The notes beneath the pieces are model-generated. The model had not been told where the DNA came from, did not search any database, and worked only from the letters and a program-made list of their open reading frames with translations. From positions 1 through 62,103 of the forward strand of contig JAFVFL010000045.1 of assembly GCA_017475555.1 (NCBI GenBank): a DNA stretch of 62,103 nucleotides, given 5' to 3'. A program made the position numbers and the translations under genes. Of this stretch, positions 53,398 to 62,103 are shown piece by piece (position 1 is the first letter of the stretch; each line of letters opens with the position of its first letter). The stretch comes from Ruminococcus sp. (lineage in GTDB: Bacteria; Bacillota; Clostridia; Oscillospirales; Ruminococcaceae).

Positions 53398-54279
53398 CTA
53401 TGTTCTTCCAATGGCAGAACTGATATCCCGTGCTATCTGTGCCCTCAGCCCGTCCAGTGAGGAAAATTTCTGCTCCGGACGTATGAACCTCAACAGCCGG
53501 ACGCTTATCACCTGTCCGTAAATATCTCCGGAAAAGTCCGATATATAGGTCTCCGCAAGCGGTGAGCCGGTGAAATCAACGGTCGGCTTCACACCTATAT
53601 TCGTCATTGAAGCGTGCCATGTCCCGTCTATAAGTGCGGCTGAGCCATATACCCCGGCTTTCGGAATGAGCTGCCCCTCAGAAAAAAGCTGATTCGCCGT
53701 AGGAAAGCCGATAGTCCTGCCGAGTGCAGCCCCGTGGACTACCTCTGCATATACCGTGTAAGGCTCGCCGAGGAGGTCATTTGCAGGCTCTATACTGCCC
53801 TCACTCAGAAGTGTGCGTATCCGGCGTGATGAGACGTTTTCTCCGTCCATTGTCACATCTCCGGCAATTTCGGCTGTTATCCCCTCACGGGCTGCAAGCT
53901 CCCTTAGCTCCTCCGCCCCGCACGAAGCGTTTCTTCCGAAGCGGAAATCCCTGCCGCAGACGACATATCCGGCATTCATACGCTCTGAGAGCACCCTGCG
54001 GACAAATTCCTCCCCGGACATATCCTTCAGCTCACGAAAATCACTGCTGAATATCCTCTCTATCCCAAGCGAATGAAGAAGCCGCTCACGGTAGGTATCG
54101 GTGTAGATATACTCTATCCCTCTGCCCTGCTTGAAGCTCATGCTCTTGCAGTCAAAGGTAAAGACCGCCGGCTGCATTGCTCCGGCTGCCGCCCTGACAG
54201 CCATATCTATGACTGAGCGGTGTCCGGTATGTACTCCGTCAAACAGTCCGAGTGCCGCTGCTGTCCGTATTGCTCCCAC
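53398..54279 (-). CDS. ribF: Bifunctional riboflavin kinase/FMN adenylyltransferase
   Basis: The 293-aa enzyme makes FMN and then FAD. N-terminal adenylyltransferase: GLFDGVHTGHRSVID, VVCGRDFRFG and VSSRRIRTLL; C-terminal flavokinase: GRTIGFPTAN and GVYGS. The start is a GTG at 54279 with AGAGG upstream; only eight residues precede the conserved core, which is short. It is last in the nusA-infB operon, 26 bp after truB; no FMN riboswitch is nearby. Confidence 0.94.
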   Translation of the reverse strand: MGAIRTAAALGLFDGVHTGHRSVIDMAVRAAAGAMQPAVFTFDCKSMSFKQGRGIEYIYTDTYRERLLHSLGIERIFSSDFRELKDMSGEEFVRRVLSERMNAGYVVCGRDFRFGRNASCGAEELRELAAREGITAEIAGDVTMDGENVSSRRIRTLLSEGSIEPANDLLGEPYTVYAEVVHGAALGRTIGFPTANQLFSEGQLIPKAGVYGSAALIDGTWHASMTNIGVKPTVDFTGSPLAETYISDFSGDIYGQVISVRLLRFIRPEQKFSSLDGLRAQIARDISSAIGRT

Positions 54280-54305
54280 AGTCTCGCCTCTTTTATCAGT
54301 TATTT

Positions 54306-55214
54306 TTATCCGAGATTTTTCCCGACACGAAGCAGTCCGCTTTCCGTATCTGCATATGCCGTGCCGATAAAAGCTCCGTCCGGTGCGAATACAGCATATT
54401 CTGTAACGCCCGGCTTTATATCGTAAAGGCGTTCAAGGCTCAGCTTAACGCCGTTTCTGTACATTCTTGCCTGTGCCTCGCCGAGACGAAGCCTTGCCAG
54501 CTTTGAGAATATACGCTCCGCCGGAAGTATCAGCTCCCCGGCTTTGCCGCTGTCTGCCGCAGACTGTATCTCATCGAGAGTGTGGCAGTCATCAAGCGTA
54601 AAGCCGCCGGAGGACGTCCTGACAAGTGATGTCATTATCCCCCCGCAGCCGAGCTTTTCGCCGATATCGTTTATTATCGTGCGGATATATGTTCCCTTTC
54701 CGCAGGCTATTTCGAGCGTTCCCCGGCGGGTATTGCTGTCGTAATCCGTAAGTGCTATGCTCATTACCTCAACGCTCCGTGGAGTACGCTCCACCTCTAT
54801 ACCCTTTCGTGCAAGGTCATAGAGCCGCTGCCCGCCTACCTGCACTGCTGAGTACATCGGCGGCAGCTGCATGATATTCCCGGTAAACTGCGGCAGAACA
54901 GATTCTATATCCTCCCGGCTCACCGGCATATCCGAGCTGTCTCTCAGCTCACCGGTAACGTCCTGCGTATCGGTAGTCTGCCCTAAAAGAAACCCCGCCC
55001 GGTAGCTTTTTGTGTTGTCCGGCATGATATCACACGCCTTTGTCGCATTGCCGACAAATACCGGCAGCACCCCGGTCGCCATAGGGTCAAGAGTACCCCC
55101 GTGACCTAAACGGCGGATATGCAGTATCCCCCTCAGCTTTGCGATAACATCAAACGAGGTGAAGCCCTCCGGCTTGTTCACGCAGAGAACTCCGCTCCTG
55201 AGCTGCTCACTCAT
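54306..55214 (-). CDS. truB: tRNA pseudouridine(55) synthase
   Basis: The 302-aa enzyme isomerises U55 of tRNA. It has NKPEGFTSFDVI, GHGGTLDPMATGVLPV (catalytic Asp) and RLYDLARKG, with a C-terminal PUA-like domain. I place the start at the ATG 55214 (GAAGGG upstream) rather than the TTG at 55220. It overlaps nrnA by 8 bp. Its order nrnA-truB-ribF is the usual one. Confidence 0.96.
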   Translation of the reverse strand: MSEQLRSGVLCVNKPEGFTSFDVIAKLRGILHIRRLGHGGTLDPMATGVLPVFVGNATKACDIMPDNTKSYRAGFLLGQTTDTQDVTGELRDSSDMPVSREDIESVLPQFTGNIMQLPPMYSAVQVGGQRLYDLARKGIEVERTPRSVEVMSIALTDYDSNTRRGTLEIACGKGTYIRTIINDIGEKLGCGGIMTSLVRTSSGGFTLDDCHTLDEIQSAADSGKAGELILPAERIFSKLARLRLGEAQARMYRNGVKLSLERLYDIKPGVTEYAVFAPDGAFIGTAYADTESGLLRVGKNLG

Positions 55215-56163
55215 TATCAAGTGCCCTTCTGACTATATCGGTTATTTTTGCCCTTATATCGTCAATATCGCCGCTCATTGTACAGCCTGCCGCCTTTGCG
55301 TGACCGCCGCCGCCGAGAGCCTGACATATCTTCGACACATTCACATCATTCGCCGAGCGGAACGAGCACTTGAACGCTCCGTCCTCACGCTGACGCAGAA
55401 GCACTCCGACCTCCGCTGTTTCAAGCTGTATCGTCATCGGTGCAAAGCCCTCAAGCTCCTCAAGCTTTACTCCCATTTCACGCATCATATCCTGAGTTAC
55501 AGCGATAATTGCGAGCCTGCCGTCAAGATATTCCTCAAGAATACCGGATATTTTCGATTCAAGGAGCATCTTCCCCCTCGACTTTATATCGAACATCACC
55601 CGGTTTATCTTTGCAAAATTGATATCGTACCGCTTCATCATCTCTGCGGCTATCTCATGTGCTCTCGGAGTGGTGCAGTCGTACTTGAAGCAGCCGGAAT
55701 CCGTTGCGATACCGGTGTAAAGGCTCATGGCACAGTGCCGTGTGACCCTTACGCCCATATACTGTGCAAGGTCGTATATCACCTCGCACGCTGCTGTTGC
55801 CTTTTCACGGAGAAGCGTCATTTCCGCATAGTTCTTGTTGGATTCGTGGTGGTCGATACACAGCTGCACTCTGCTGCCGTATATCTCCTCATACCTTCCC
55901 ATGAGCTGCGGGTCGGCTATATCGACTGCGATCACCGTCTGCGGCTCGAAGTCCTCTTCCTCATCTGCTTTGGTTATAAAATCATATCGTGCCGGAAACA
56001 CATCATGGCACACAACACGGCTGCGAACACCAAGCTCTGCGAGGATATCCTTTAATCCGAAGCCTGCTCCTATACAATCGCCGTCCGGACTGCGGTGAGT
56101 GAGTATCACTGCGTCCTTGCAATTTCTCAGGAACGTCTCCGCTTCACTGAAGCCGATATACAT
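55207..56163 (-). CDS. nrnA: DHH-family oligoribonuclease/pAp phosphatase
   Basis: The 318-aa enzyme degrades nanoRNA and dephosphorylates pAp. DHH domain: THRSPDGDCIGAG, AVDIADPQL and CIDHHESN; DHHA1 domain: CSFRSANDVNVSKICQALGGGGHAKAAG. I use the ATG at 56163 with AAAGGAG; the longer start is unsupported. It belongs to the nusA-infB operon between rbfA and truB. Confidence 0.94.
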   Translation of the reverse strand: MYIGFSEAETFLRNCKDAVILTHRSPDGDCIGAGFGLKDILAELGVRSRVVCHDVFPARYDFITKADEEEDFEPQTVIAVDIADPQLMGRYEEIYGSRVQLCIDHHESNKNYAEMTLLREKATAACEVIYDLAQYMGVRVTRHCAMSLYTGIATDSGCFKYDCTTPRAHEIAAEMMKRYDINFAKINRVMFDIKSRGKMLLESKISGILEEYLDGRLAIIAVTQDMMREMGVKLEELEGFAPMTIQLETAEVGVLLRQREDGAFKCSFRSANDVNVSKICQALGGGGHAKAAGCTMSGDIDDIRAKITDIVRRALDNE

Positions 56164-56203
56164 AATTACTGCTCCTTTCCGCACAAGGGCCTACGGCTCT
56201 GTA

Positions 56204-56593
56204 TTACTCATCGTCCTCAGAGCCGCTGTCCTCTTCACTGTCTGTATTGATATTTTCCATAATGCTGCTGAGCCTGCGGCTTATCTCCGCACCTCTCTCT
56301 ATGGAGCTGTCGGCTATGAAGCTCAGCTCCGGAGATTTACGCATCCTGAGCCTGTGAAAAAGCTCACGCCTTATAAAGCCGGCTGCATTTTTCAGCCCCT
56401 TTACCGACTCCTTTGTACGCTCCGTCCCCTCAAGGCTCGATACGTAGACCTTACAGCTCGACATATCGCCCGAAAGCTCCGTGCGTACTATGCTGAGCAT
56501 ACCGTCTATCCGTGGGTCTTTTAGCTCCCTGAATATCGCAGTAAGCTCACGCTTTATATCCTCTGCCATGCGGCTGTTCTTATAATTCGGCAT
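56204..56593 (-). CDS. rbfA: Ribosome-binding factor A
   Basis: The 129-aa KH-like protein helps mature the 5' end of 16S rRNA in the 30S subunit. It shows KDPRIDGMLSIVRTELSGDM and a helix-rich RMRKSPELSFIADSSIERGA; the last 15 residues are Ser/Asp/Glu-rich. I place the start at the ATG 56593 (AAAGGA), which removes the apparent overlap with infB. Confidence 0.95.
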   Translation of the reverse strand: MPNYKNSRMAEDIKRELTAIFRELKDPRIDGMLSIVRTELSGDMSSCKVYVSSLEGTERTKESVKGLKNAAGFIRRELFHRLRMRKSPELSFIADSSIERGAEISRRLSSIMENINTDSEEDSGSEDDE

Positions 56594-56618
56594 ATTTTCC
56601 TTTCTGTCCTGAGGACTG

Positions 56619-59348
56619 TCAGTCCTCTCTGTACTCCTCGACAATGTAAGCCTCGAACACGTCGTTCTCCTTTACATCTGAGAACCTTTCAAGGCTGATA
56701 CCGCACTCGAAGCTCTCTGCGACCTCCTTTGCGTCGTCCTTGAAACGCTTCAGTCCGGCTATCTTATCGTCTGCAATGATTATACCATCACGGACTACTC
56801 TTATCTGGCAGCCCCTTACTATCTTACCGCTGCGTACATAGCAGCCTGCTACCATGCCCACGTTGGATATCTTGTATACCTGACGCACCTCTGCACTTCC
56901 AAGCTCAACCTCTCTGAACTTAGGTGCGAGCATACCCTTCATAGCTGTGGATATCTCCTCAATAGCGTCGTAGATTATGCGGTAAAGCCTTATATCAACG
57001 CCGTCACGCACTGCATTTTCAGCTGCAACAGGGTCGGGTCTTACGTTAAAGCCTACGATTATCGCATTTGAGGCACTTGCGAGCATTACGTCGCTCTCCT
57101 TGACAGCTCCTACTGCTCCGTGGATAACACGAACTCTCACCTCGGCGTTGGAGAGCTTTTCAAGCGACTGCTTTACAGCCTCTACTGAGCCCTGTACGTC
57201 CGCCTTGACGATTATCGGAAGCTCCTTTATCTCGCCCTCGGCTATCTGGCTGAACAGGTTGTCAAGAGTGACCTTCTTGTATGCACTGAACTGCTCCTGC
57301 TTCTGCTCATGCTTTCTCTTCTCGACAAGCTCCCTTGCAAGTCTCTCGTCCTCAACGGCATTGAAGGTATCGCCTGCACTCGGCACCTCTGCAAGTCCGG
57401 TTATCTCCACCGGTACAGACGGTCCAGCCGATTTTACTGTCCTGCCCTTGTCGTTGGTCATCACTCTTACACGGCCTACGGCTGTGCCTGCAATGAGGAC
57501 ATCGCCCTGCTTCAGTGTACCATTCTGTACAAGAAGAGTTGCAATAGGCCCTCTGCCCTTGTCAAGACGAGCCTCTATAACAGTACCCTTGGCAAGCCTG
57601 TCAGGATTTGCTTTAAGCTCCTGAACGTCTGCCACGAGGAGGATATTTTCAAGCAGGTCATCTATGCCCATACCCGTCTTTGCAGATACCGGCACGCAGA
57701 TAACATCTCCGCCCCACTCCTCACATACGAGGTCGTACTTTGTCAGCTCCTCCTTGATACGGTCAGGGTCTGCACCCTCCTTATCCATCTTGTTGATAGC
57801 AACGATTATCTGTATCCCGGCTGACTTTGCATGGTTTATTGACTCGACTGTCTGCGGCATGATACCGTCATCTGCTGCAACGACGAGTATAGCGATATCA
57901 GTTATATTAGCTCCTCTTGCTCTCATCGAGGTGAATGCCTCATGTCCGGGAGTATCGAGGAATGTGATGTCCCTTCCGTCTATATTGACCTGATATGCAC
58001 CGATATGCTGTGTGATACCGCCTGCCTCTCCGTCTACAACGTGAGCGTTTCTTATGCGGTCAAGTATAGATGTCTTTCCGTGGTCAACGTGACCCATAAC
58101 GACAACTACAGGGCATCTCGGCTGGAGGTTCGTATCATCATCATCGCTGTCGTCGATAAGACGCTCCTCAATGGTCACGATGACCTCCTTCTCCACCTTA
58201 GCACCGAGCTCCTCTGCAACGAGTGAAGCGGTATCGAAGTCTATCTCCTGATTTATTGACGCCATTATGCCAAGTCCCATGAGCTTCTTAATGACCTCAG
58301 TAGCTGTTGCCTTGAGCCGTGCTGCAAGCTCGCCGACAGTTATGCTGTCCGGTATCATTACCTTGAGCTGCTGCTTTCTTGCACGCTCAAGCTCAAGTCT
58401 CTTGAGCTTCTCAGCCTCGCTCTCCTTGCGTGAGAACTGCTGGCGGTTTCTCTGGGCGGATTTCTGGTTTATCTTCTGCTTTTTTGACGAATAATTGTCG
58501 CTGTTGTGCTTGTTCGAGGAAGCCATCTGGTCATAGCGCTCATTGTACTTATCAAGGTCGATGTAGCTGCCCCTTGTGTCAACTGTGCGTCTCTGACCTG
58601 AGGTCTGACCTGTCTCGGAGCTTACAGCAGAGTTGAACTTTGTACGCTCGCCCCTGTCCTGAGCCTTTGCCTGCTCCTTCTTCCTGTCCTTCTTCCTGTC
58701 AGCTTTCTTTTCCTGAGTTTTGGGCTGCTCCTTGCTCTGCGGCTTTGCAGCCTCCTGTGCCGGCTTTGCAGGCTTTTCAGGCTGCTTCTGTGCAGTCTCT
58801 GCCGGCTTCACAGGCTCCTGCTTCTTCACAGGCTCTGCCTTGCTCTCCTGCTTCTGCTCCTGCTTTGGCTGAGCGGGCTTATCCTGCTTCTGCACCTGCT
58901 TCGGTGCCTCAGCGATCTGTGCAGCGGGCTTTGTGCTCTCCTGCTTCTGTCTGTCCTTTTTCTCAGCTGTCCGGCTCTCCGGCTTATTATCCCTGCTGCT
59001 TTTGCTGTCAGACCTCTTCTCAGCCGGCTTTTCACTCTTCTGCGGCTTCTGCTCCGGCTGCTTCTTTGTCTGCTTTTTCTCCTGTGCAGGCTTCTTTCCT
59101 GCATTCTCCGGCTTCTCAGCAATATTCTTCTCCGGCTTCGGATCGTTCTTTGAAGCAAAATACTCGTCGAGTGACTTTACCTCATAGAGCTTTGTGAAAT
59201 GCTCCAGAACGAGATTCATCTCTCCCTCTGAAAGCTTTGACGAGCTCTTTTTCTTATTATCTCCCTTTGAAGCGAAATAATCTATCAGCTCCTGCGGAGA
59301 CAGTTCAAGATCCTTCGCTGCGTCGCTAAGACTGATCTTTTTATTCAT
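56619..59348 (-). CDS. infB: Translation initiation factor IF-2
   Basis: The 909-aa GTPase places initiator tRNA on the 30S subunit. N-terminal IF2-N helical region, then about 250 residues of Lys/Glu/Gln/Pro-rich low complexity (about 75-300), a second IF2-N domain, and GTPase motifs [11 protein letters not shown] (K425), DTPGHEAF and NKMD. The C-terminal domains end in [18 protein letters not shown]. It is in the standard ylxQ-infB-rbfA order. Confidence 0.98.
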   Translation of the reverse strand: MNKKISLSDAAKDLELSPQELIDYFASKGDNKKKSSSKLSEGEMNLVLEHFTKLYEVKSLDEYFASKNDPKPEKNIAEKPENAGKKPAQEKKQTKKQPEQKPQKSEKPAEKRSDSKSSRDNKPESRTAEKKDRQKQESTKPAAQIAEAPKQVQKQDKPAQPKQEQKQESKAEPVKKQEPVKPAETAQKQPEKPAKPAQEAAKPQSKEQPKTQEKKADRKKDRKKEQAKAQDRGERTKFNSAVSSETGQTSGQRRTVDTRGSYIDLDKYNERYDQMASSNKHNSDNYSSKKQKINQKSAQRNRQQFSRKESEAEKLKRLELERARKQQLKVMIPDSITVGELAARLKATATEVIKKLMGLGIMASINQEIDFDTASLVAEELGAKVEKEVIVTIEERLIDDSDDDDTNLQPRCPVVVVMGHVDHGKTSILDRIRNAHVVDGEAGGITQHIGAYQVNIDGRDITFLDTPGHEAFTSMRARGANITDIAILVVAADDGIMPQTVESINHAKSAGIQIIVAINKMDKEGADPDRIKEELTKYDLVCEEWGGDVICVPVSAKTGMGIDDLLENILLVADVQELKANPDRLAKGTVIEARLDKGRGPIATLLVQNGTLKQGDVLIAGTAVGRVRVMTNDKGRTVKSAGPSVPVEITGLAEVPSAGDTFNAVEDERLARELVEKRKHEQKQEQFSAYKKVTLDNLFSQIAEGEIKELPIIVKADVQGSVEAVKQSLEKLSNAEVRVRVIHGAVGAVKESDVMLASASNAIIVGFNVRPDPVAAENAVRDGVDIRLYRIIYDAIEEISTAMKGMLAPKFREVELGSAEVRQVYKISNVGMVAGCYVRSGKIVRGCQIRVVRDGIIIADDKIAGLKRFKDDAKEVAESFECGISLERFSDVKENDVFEAYIVEEYRED

Positions 59349-59431
59349 AGGCGTAAATTCCTCCTGTTGTGTACATTGCTTTGCCGCCCGCAGAGGGCAG
59401 CTCCTGTCTATGTCAACACGGTTCGCCGTGG

Positions 59432-59776
59432 TTATTCAAGTATACGGGCAAAGGCTGCTGCAAACCCCTTGTCACAGACTGCTGCGGCTGCGGTCTCCTT
59501 GTGGAGTATCCTGCAAAGCTCCGCCTTCGTCAGCTCCGTTTTAAGTACCGGTATATCCCTGCTGCCGCAGCGGAACCTCAGCTCCTTGACGGTCTTTTCA
59601 GACGCATCTGCCGCAGTAAGGATACAGCACGCTCTGCCGCTGTCTATCTCTGCACATACGCTGTCAAAGCCCTTTACAAGCTTTCCCGCCTTGACGCATA
59701 TACCGAGCAGATTTGCCGTCCTTGTGCCTGAGTCCGGCTCAGGTATCTCCGGTCTGTCCGATCCGTGCAAGCTCAT
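59432..59776 (-). CDS. L7Ae-family RNA-binding protein (YlxQ type)
   Basis: The 114-aa protein has the L7Ae/L30e fold ([39 protein letters not shown]). YlxQ-type proteins bind kink-turn RNA in Bacillota. The first 20 residues overlap the end of ylxR by 38 bp, which is more than usual; a shorter start is not obvious. The ribosome site (GGGG) is weak, so coupling to ylxR is likely. Confidence 0.88.
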   Translation of the reverse strand: MSLHGSDRPEIPEPDSGTRTANLLGICVKAGKLVKGFDSVCAEIDSGRACCILTAADASEKTVKELRFRCGSRDIPVLKTELTKAELCRILHKETAAAAVCDKGFAAAFARILE

Positions 59777-60023
59777 CAGCCATCACCCCATAAACGCTTT
59801 CATCTATCTCACATGAGAACGTCCTGTTGAGCCGCCTTGTCTTTTTTGCCTTTTCAAGACACTCGCTGCTGCGGCATATATAAGCCCCTCTGCCGTTCTT
59901 CTTTCCGGTGATATCAAGGCTTACCTCACCCTCCGGAGACTTAACGATACGTATAAGCTCCTTTTTCGGCTTCATTTCTCCGCAGCCGAGGCACATTCTC
60001 ATCGGTATTTTTTTCTGCTTCAT
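59739..60023 (-). CDS. ylxR: YlxR-family nucleic-acid-binding protein (DUF448)
   Basis: The 94-aa basic protein has the DUF448 pattern RMCLGCGEMKPKKELIRIV and GRGAYICRSSECLEKA, with conserved cysteines. YlxR (RnpM) binds RNA; the Bacillus homologue modulates RNase P. It lies 2 bp after nusA and overlaps the L7Ae-type gene. Confidence 0.94.
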   Translation of the reverse strand: MKQKKIPMRMCLGCGEMKPKKELIRIVKSPEGEVSLDITGKKNGRGAYICRSSECLEKAKKTRRLNRTFSCEIDESVYGVMADELARIGQTGDT

Positions 60024-60025
60024 AA

Positions 60026-61312
60026 TTATTCCGTATCTCCGGCATTATCCTCCGGTGCTGTGCTCTCCTCTGCCCCGGACTGCTCTTCAGTCTCCGCCGC
60101 AGGCTCCGCATCAAAGCTCTGGAGCACCTCAGCCTCCTCGACCTGTTCATCATCTCCGGTGCTTATAGCCGATGCAGCCGGTGCAGCCGGTGCAGGTGCG
60201 GCATCAGGGTCGATAGGTGAAACATAATCCATTGAAAGCTCAGGAGCCTCCTCGCCGGTGAGCGGATCCTTCTGCGGCTTGATATCTATTTTGAAGCCCG
60301 TAAGCTTTGCCGCAAGCTTTGCATTCTGTCCCTTCTGACCGATAGCGAGCGAGAGCTGGTTGTTCGCAACAACTACTGTGCAGTTCTTGTTCTTTTCCTC
60401 GACGCTGGTGATTATCGTCCTGAGCGTCTCAGCCGGTGCAAGCGAATTGGCGATAAACTCCTCCGGCACCTTGCTCCAGTATATGATATCTATTTTCTCT
60501 CCGCTCAGCTCATTGCGTACAGGGCGTATTCTTGACTCCCTTTCGCCGATGAGAGCACTCTTTGCGTCAACATTCGGGTCGTTCGACCATACTGCGACCT
60601 TTGTGCGTGAGCCTGCTTCACGGGATATAGACTTTATCTCAACCGTCCCGTCTCTCAGCTCCGGCACCTCGTTTTCAAAAAGACGCTTTACAAGGTCCTT
60701 GTGTGTACGGGATATCTTGACGATAGGCTTCTTTGTCTTTCCGGCGATACCTGTGATGTACACCTTTATCTTCTGGTCGGGAACAAGCTTTTCGTCCGGT
60801 ATCTGCTCATTTTTCAGCAGGTACAGCTCAGTTCCGTCGTAATCGACTGTAACGGATTTTCCGGGGTCTACCTGAGTTACTGTGACAGTTATGCACTCAT
60901 GCTCCTTGCTGCTGAACTTATTCAGCGTCTGCTCACGGTTTATCTCCCTGATATCGCCTTTTATGGACTGCTTTGCGGAAAGTGCAGCCATTCTGCCGAG
61001 CTTTGAGATATCTATCTCCTTGAGGATTGTTCCGCCGACTATCGCATTCGGGTCTATCGTCCTTGCGGTGTCGATATGCACCTCATTGTCATCGACCGGG
61101 ATATCGTCGATTATCTCCTGAACGAGATACATCGCAAATTTTCTCGTCTCAGGGTCGATCTCTATCCTTATCCTGTCCTCGCTGTGCGGATACGCCCTCT
61201 TAGCCGCCTTGAGCATTGCCGACTTGACCTTTTCGACTATTACGTCAGTATCGACCTGATTCTCGTCTCCAAGCTGCGTAAGCACATCGAAGAAATTTAC
61301 TTCCTTTTCCAT
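60026..61312 (-). CDS. nusA: Transcription termination/antitermination factor NusA
   Basis: The 428-aa protein has an N-terminal RNA-polymerase-binding domain (1-130), S1 (about 135-200), two KH domains (about 205-345; IGERESRIRPVRNEL, AIGQKGQNAKLAAKL) and an acidic, Ala/Glu-rich tail (about 365-428). Start follows GGGAGGA. It is second in the operon after rimP. The leader hairpin upstream of rimP is a candidate site for NusA autoregulation. Confidence 0.98.
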   Translation of the reverse strand: MEKEVNFFDVLTQLGDENQVDTDVIVEKVKSAMLKAAKRAYPHSEDRIRIEIDPETRKFAMYLVQEIIDDIPVDDNEVHIDTARTIDPNAIVGGTILKEIDISKLGRMAALSAKQSIKGDIREINREQTLNKFSSKEHECITVTVTQVDPGKSVTVDYDGTELYLLKNEQIPDEKLVPDQKIKVYITGIAGKTKKPIVKISRTHKDLVKRLFENEVPELRDGTVEIKSISREAGSRTKVAVWSNDPNVDAKSALIGERESRIRPVRNELSGEKIDIIYWSKVPEEFIANSLAPAETLRTIITSVEEKNKNCTVVVANNQLSLAIGQKGQNAKLAAKLTGFKIDIKPQKDPLTGEEAPELSMDYVSPIDPDAAPAPAAPAASAISTGDDEQVEEAEVLQSFDAEPAAETEEQSGAEESTAPEDNAGDTE

Positions 61313-61345
61313 TTCTGTTAATTCCTCCCATATTATATTTTTTTG

Positions 61346-61816
61346 TCAGAATTCAAACCAAAGCTTTACGAATGCGATATCCGAAAGCTGGAACACCTTT
61401 TCCACGCCGTCAACGTCCGCTCTCAGCTCGTTCCTGTCAGCACCAAGAAGAACTGCGTGTATCTCCTTTTCGCCGTCAATGCTCCTTATGAAGCGTATCC
61501 TCACCTCGTCGCCCTCGCAGACTCCGAAATGCGTCTCGCTCAGAAGCTCACGCTCCAGTCCGGCAGACCCCACCTCAAGCATATAGCTCTGCTGTATCGG
61601 GTCAGCCTCGTCGAGTGCATTGCTTATCGGCTCTGTGGCACGCTCGCAGTCGTCAATCGTTATACCCTCGTCGCTGTCAATGAATATCCTCAGATACCAG
61701 ATCGCTCCCTCCTTGACGTAGCTGACGTCCCAAAGGAAATAGCCGAGCTCATCGGTTATCGGCTTTACGATATCATAGACACGCTGCTCTGTTCCTCCGA
61801 ATTTTTTCAGCTTCAT
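61346..61816 (-). CDS. rimP: Ribosome maturation factor RimP
   Basis: The 156-aa protein helps assemble the 30S subunit. It carries LGYFLWDVSYVKEGAIWYLR, FIDSDEGITIDDCERAT and LEVGSAGLERELLSETHF, all typical of RimP. I use the ATG at 61816 (AGAGGT upstream); the longer frame extends through the promoter and leader hairpin. First gene of the nusA operon. Confidence 0.95.
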   Translation of the reverse strand: MKLKKFGGTEQRVYDIVKPITDELGYFLWDVSYVKEGAIWYLRIFIDSDEGITIDDCERATEPISNALDEADPIQQSYMLEVGSAGLERELLSETHFGVCEGDEVRIRFIRSIDGEKEIHAVLLGADRNELRADVDGVEKVFQLSDIAFVKLWFEF

Positions 61817-61850
61817 AAATGACCTCTTTTCTGTGTGTATTGCAGCCTGC

Positions 61851-61879
61851 AAAACGAAAGACCGGAATGCTCCGGTCTT
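61851..61879 (-). terminator. Terminator-like hairpin in the nusA-operon leader (attenuator candidate)
   Basis: On the minus strand, AAGACCGGA pairs with TCCGGTCTT (61858-61866 / 61871-61879) around a 4-nt loop and is followed by TTTCGTTTT. It sits between the promoter and rimP, so some transcripts should end here. Confidence 0.7.
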
Positions 61880-61901
61880 CAGTCTTACTATCTTCCTGTC
61901 T

Positions 61902-61930
61902 ATTATAGCACACCATTTCAAAAAAATCAA
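61902..61930 (-). promoter_or_regulatory. Promoter of the rimP-nusA-infB operon
   Basis: On the minus strand, TTGATT-N17-TATAAT, with TGTGC before the -10. Start near 61895, about 80 nt before the rimP ATG. Confidence 0.88.
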
Positions 61931-61962
61931 GGGGTTTGACAAATTTTTTTCAATTCTGCATT

Positions 61963-61995
61963 AAAAAAACTCCCCCGGAATTTCTTCCGGGGGAG
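61963..61995 (-). terminator. Terminator of the gene at the right edge
   Basis: An 11-bp perfect stem CTCCCCCGGAA / TTCCGGGGGAG, 4-nt loop and, on the minus strand, a T7 run follow the partial gene. Confidence 0.92.
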
Positions 61996-62035
61996 CCTTG
62001 TTCAGTCAGGCGTTAAGCCCTGGTTATTGTGTCGA

Positions 62036-62103
62036 TCACTCGTCGTCCTTCTTCCTTGAACGAGCAGCGAATGCAGCTGTTATCGCAAGTGCGAGCATTG
62101 CAA
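62036..62103 (-). CDS. C-terminus of a membrane- or wall-anchored protein (cut by window edge)
   Basis: Only about 22 residues are visible: a hydrophobic stretch AMLALAITAAFAA followed by the basic-acidic tail RSRKKDDE and a TGA stop. This is the shape of a C-terminal membrane anchor or the end of a cell-wall sorting signal. The LPxTG-type motif, if any, would be outside the window. It has its own terminator (61963-61995) and is separate from the rimP operon downstream. Confidence 0.65.
   Translation of the reverse strand, partial: AMLALAITAAFAARSRKKDDE

Noticed and set aside
55159..56055. 298-codon plus-strand frame
   Set aside because: It is fully antisense to nrnA and truB, with Cys/His-rich nonsense composition.
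58640..59197. 185-codon plus-strand frame rich in Ser/Ala/Pro
   Set aside because: It is the shadow of the low-complexity region of IF-2.
1..62103. CRISPR array, prophage or conjugative element
   Set aside because: No regularly spaced direct repeats, Cas, phage structural or conjugation genes are visible; the only mobile element seen is the IS3-type end.

Overview
The window looks like a chromosomal segment of an anaerobic, Gram-positive Clostridia (Bacillota) of the Ruminococcus / Oscillospiraceae type. Supporting signs are two secreted proteins with type I dockerin modules, sporulation-lineage genes (spoVS, a SpoIID-family protein), the Bacillota-style rimP-nusA-ylxR-ylxQ-infB-rbfA order, strong AGGAGG-type ribosome binding sites, and promoters of the TTGAnn-N17-TATAAT type. 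Genus and species are inference. The base composition looks near-balanced, with visibly AT-richer patches around 11.7-12.4 kb and 37.0-37.8 kb.

Layout. 0-0.5 kb: the right end of an IS3-family insertion sequence. 0.5-1.7 kb (-): a membrane protein resembling a signal peptidase but lacking the catalytic serine motif. 2.3-6.8 kb (+): glycogen/maltodextrin phosphorylase and a cytoplasmic GH13 amylase. 7.0-10.7 kb (+): two paralogous solute-binding lipoproteins with no permease genes nearby. 10.66-10.95 kb: a 291-bp element of nested inverted repeats between convergent genes. 10.96-15.2 kb (-): a lipoprotein and a secreted papain-like cysteine peptidase, a CPBP protease, a DUF2461 protein, spoVS and a YmdB-type phosphodiesterase. 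15.3-20.3 kb (+): asparagine synthetase, polyphosphate kinase, phosphatidylserine synthase and tRNA-Ala(CGC). 20.4-24.9 kb (+): a Ytr-like GntR/ABC operon with an inserted CPBP protease, then two small membrane proteins; a SpoIID-family gene converges on them.

26.0-36.9 kb (+) is a dense co-directional array behind one consensus promoter: citrate synthase, a repeat-containing lipoprotein, an OmpR-type response regulator, a histidine kinase, a DUF1385 protein, prmC, recA, recX, rimO, pgsA and a DtxR-like regulator, ending at a terminator. 37.1-40.7 kb holds two dockerin proteins facing each other across a CPBP protease. 40.8-44.3 kb (-) carries ispE, a class I aminotransferase, an Lrp-type regulator and a PHP-family phosphatase. 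A mirror-symmetric divergent promoter separates these from ACT-UPF0210-kinase-PrsW (+, 44.4-47.8 kb). 47.9-53.3 kb (-) is a Gld-like ABC export operon (ATPase, permease, GldG-like, DUF4340, 93-aa protein). 53.4-61.9 kb (-) is the nusA-infB operon through nrnA, truB and ribF, preceded by a promoter and a terminator-like leader hairpin. The right edge cuts a minus-strand gene whose visible end is a hydrophobic segment plus a basic tail.

The core genes serve translation and RNA metabolism, DNA repair, phospholipid and isoprenoid synthesis, and storage polymers (glycogen, polyphosphate). The accessory material is mostly envelope-facing: lipoproteins, dockerin proteins, a secreted peptidase, two ABC exporters and four intramembrane-protease-like proteins. 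The least explained features are the nested palindrome at 10.66-10.95 kb, the mirror promoter at 44.32-44.41 kb, and the peptidase-lipoprotein pair.
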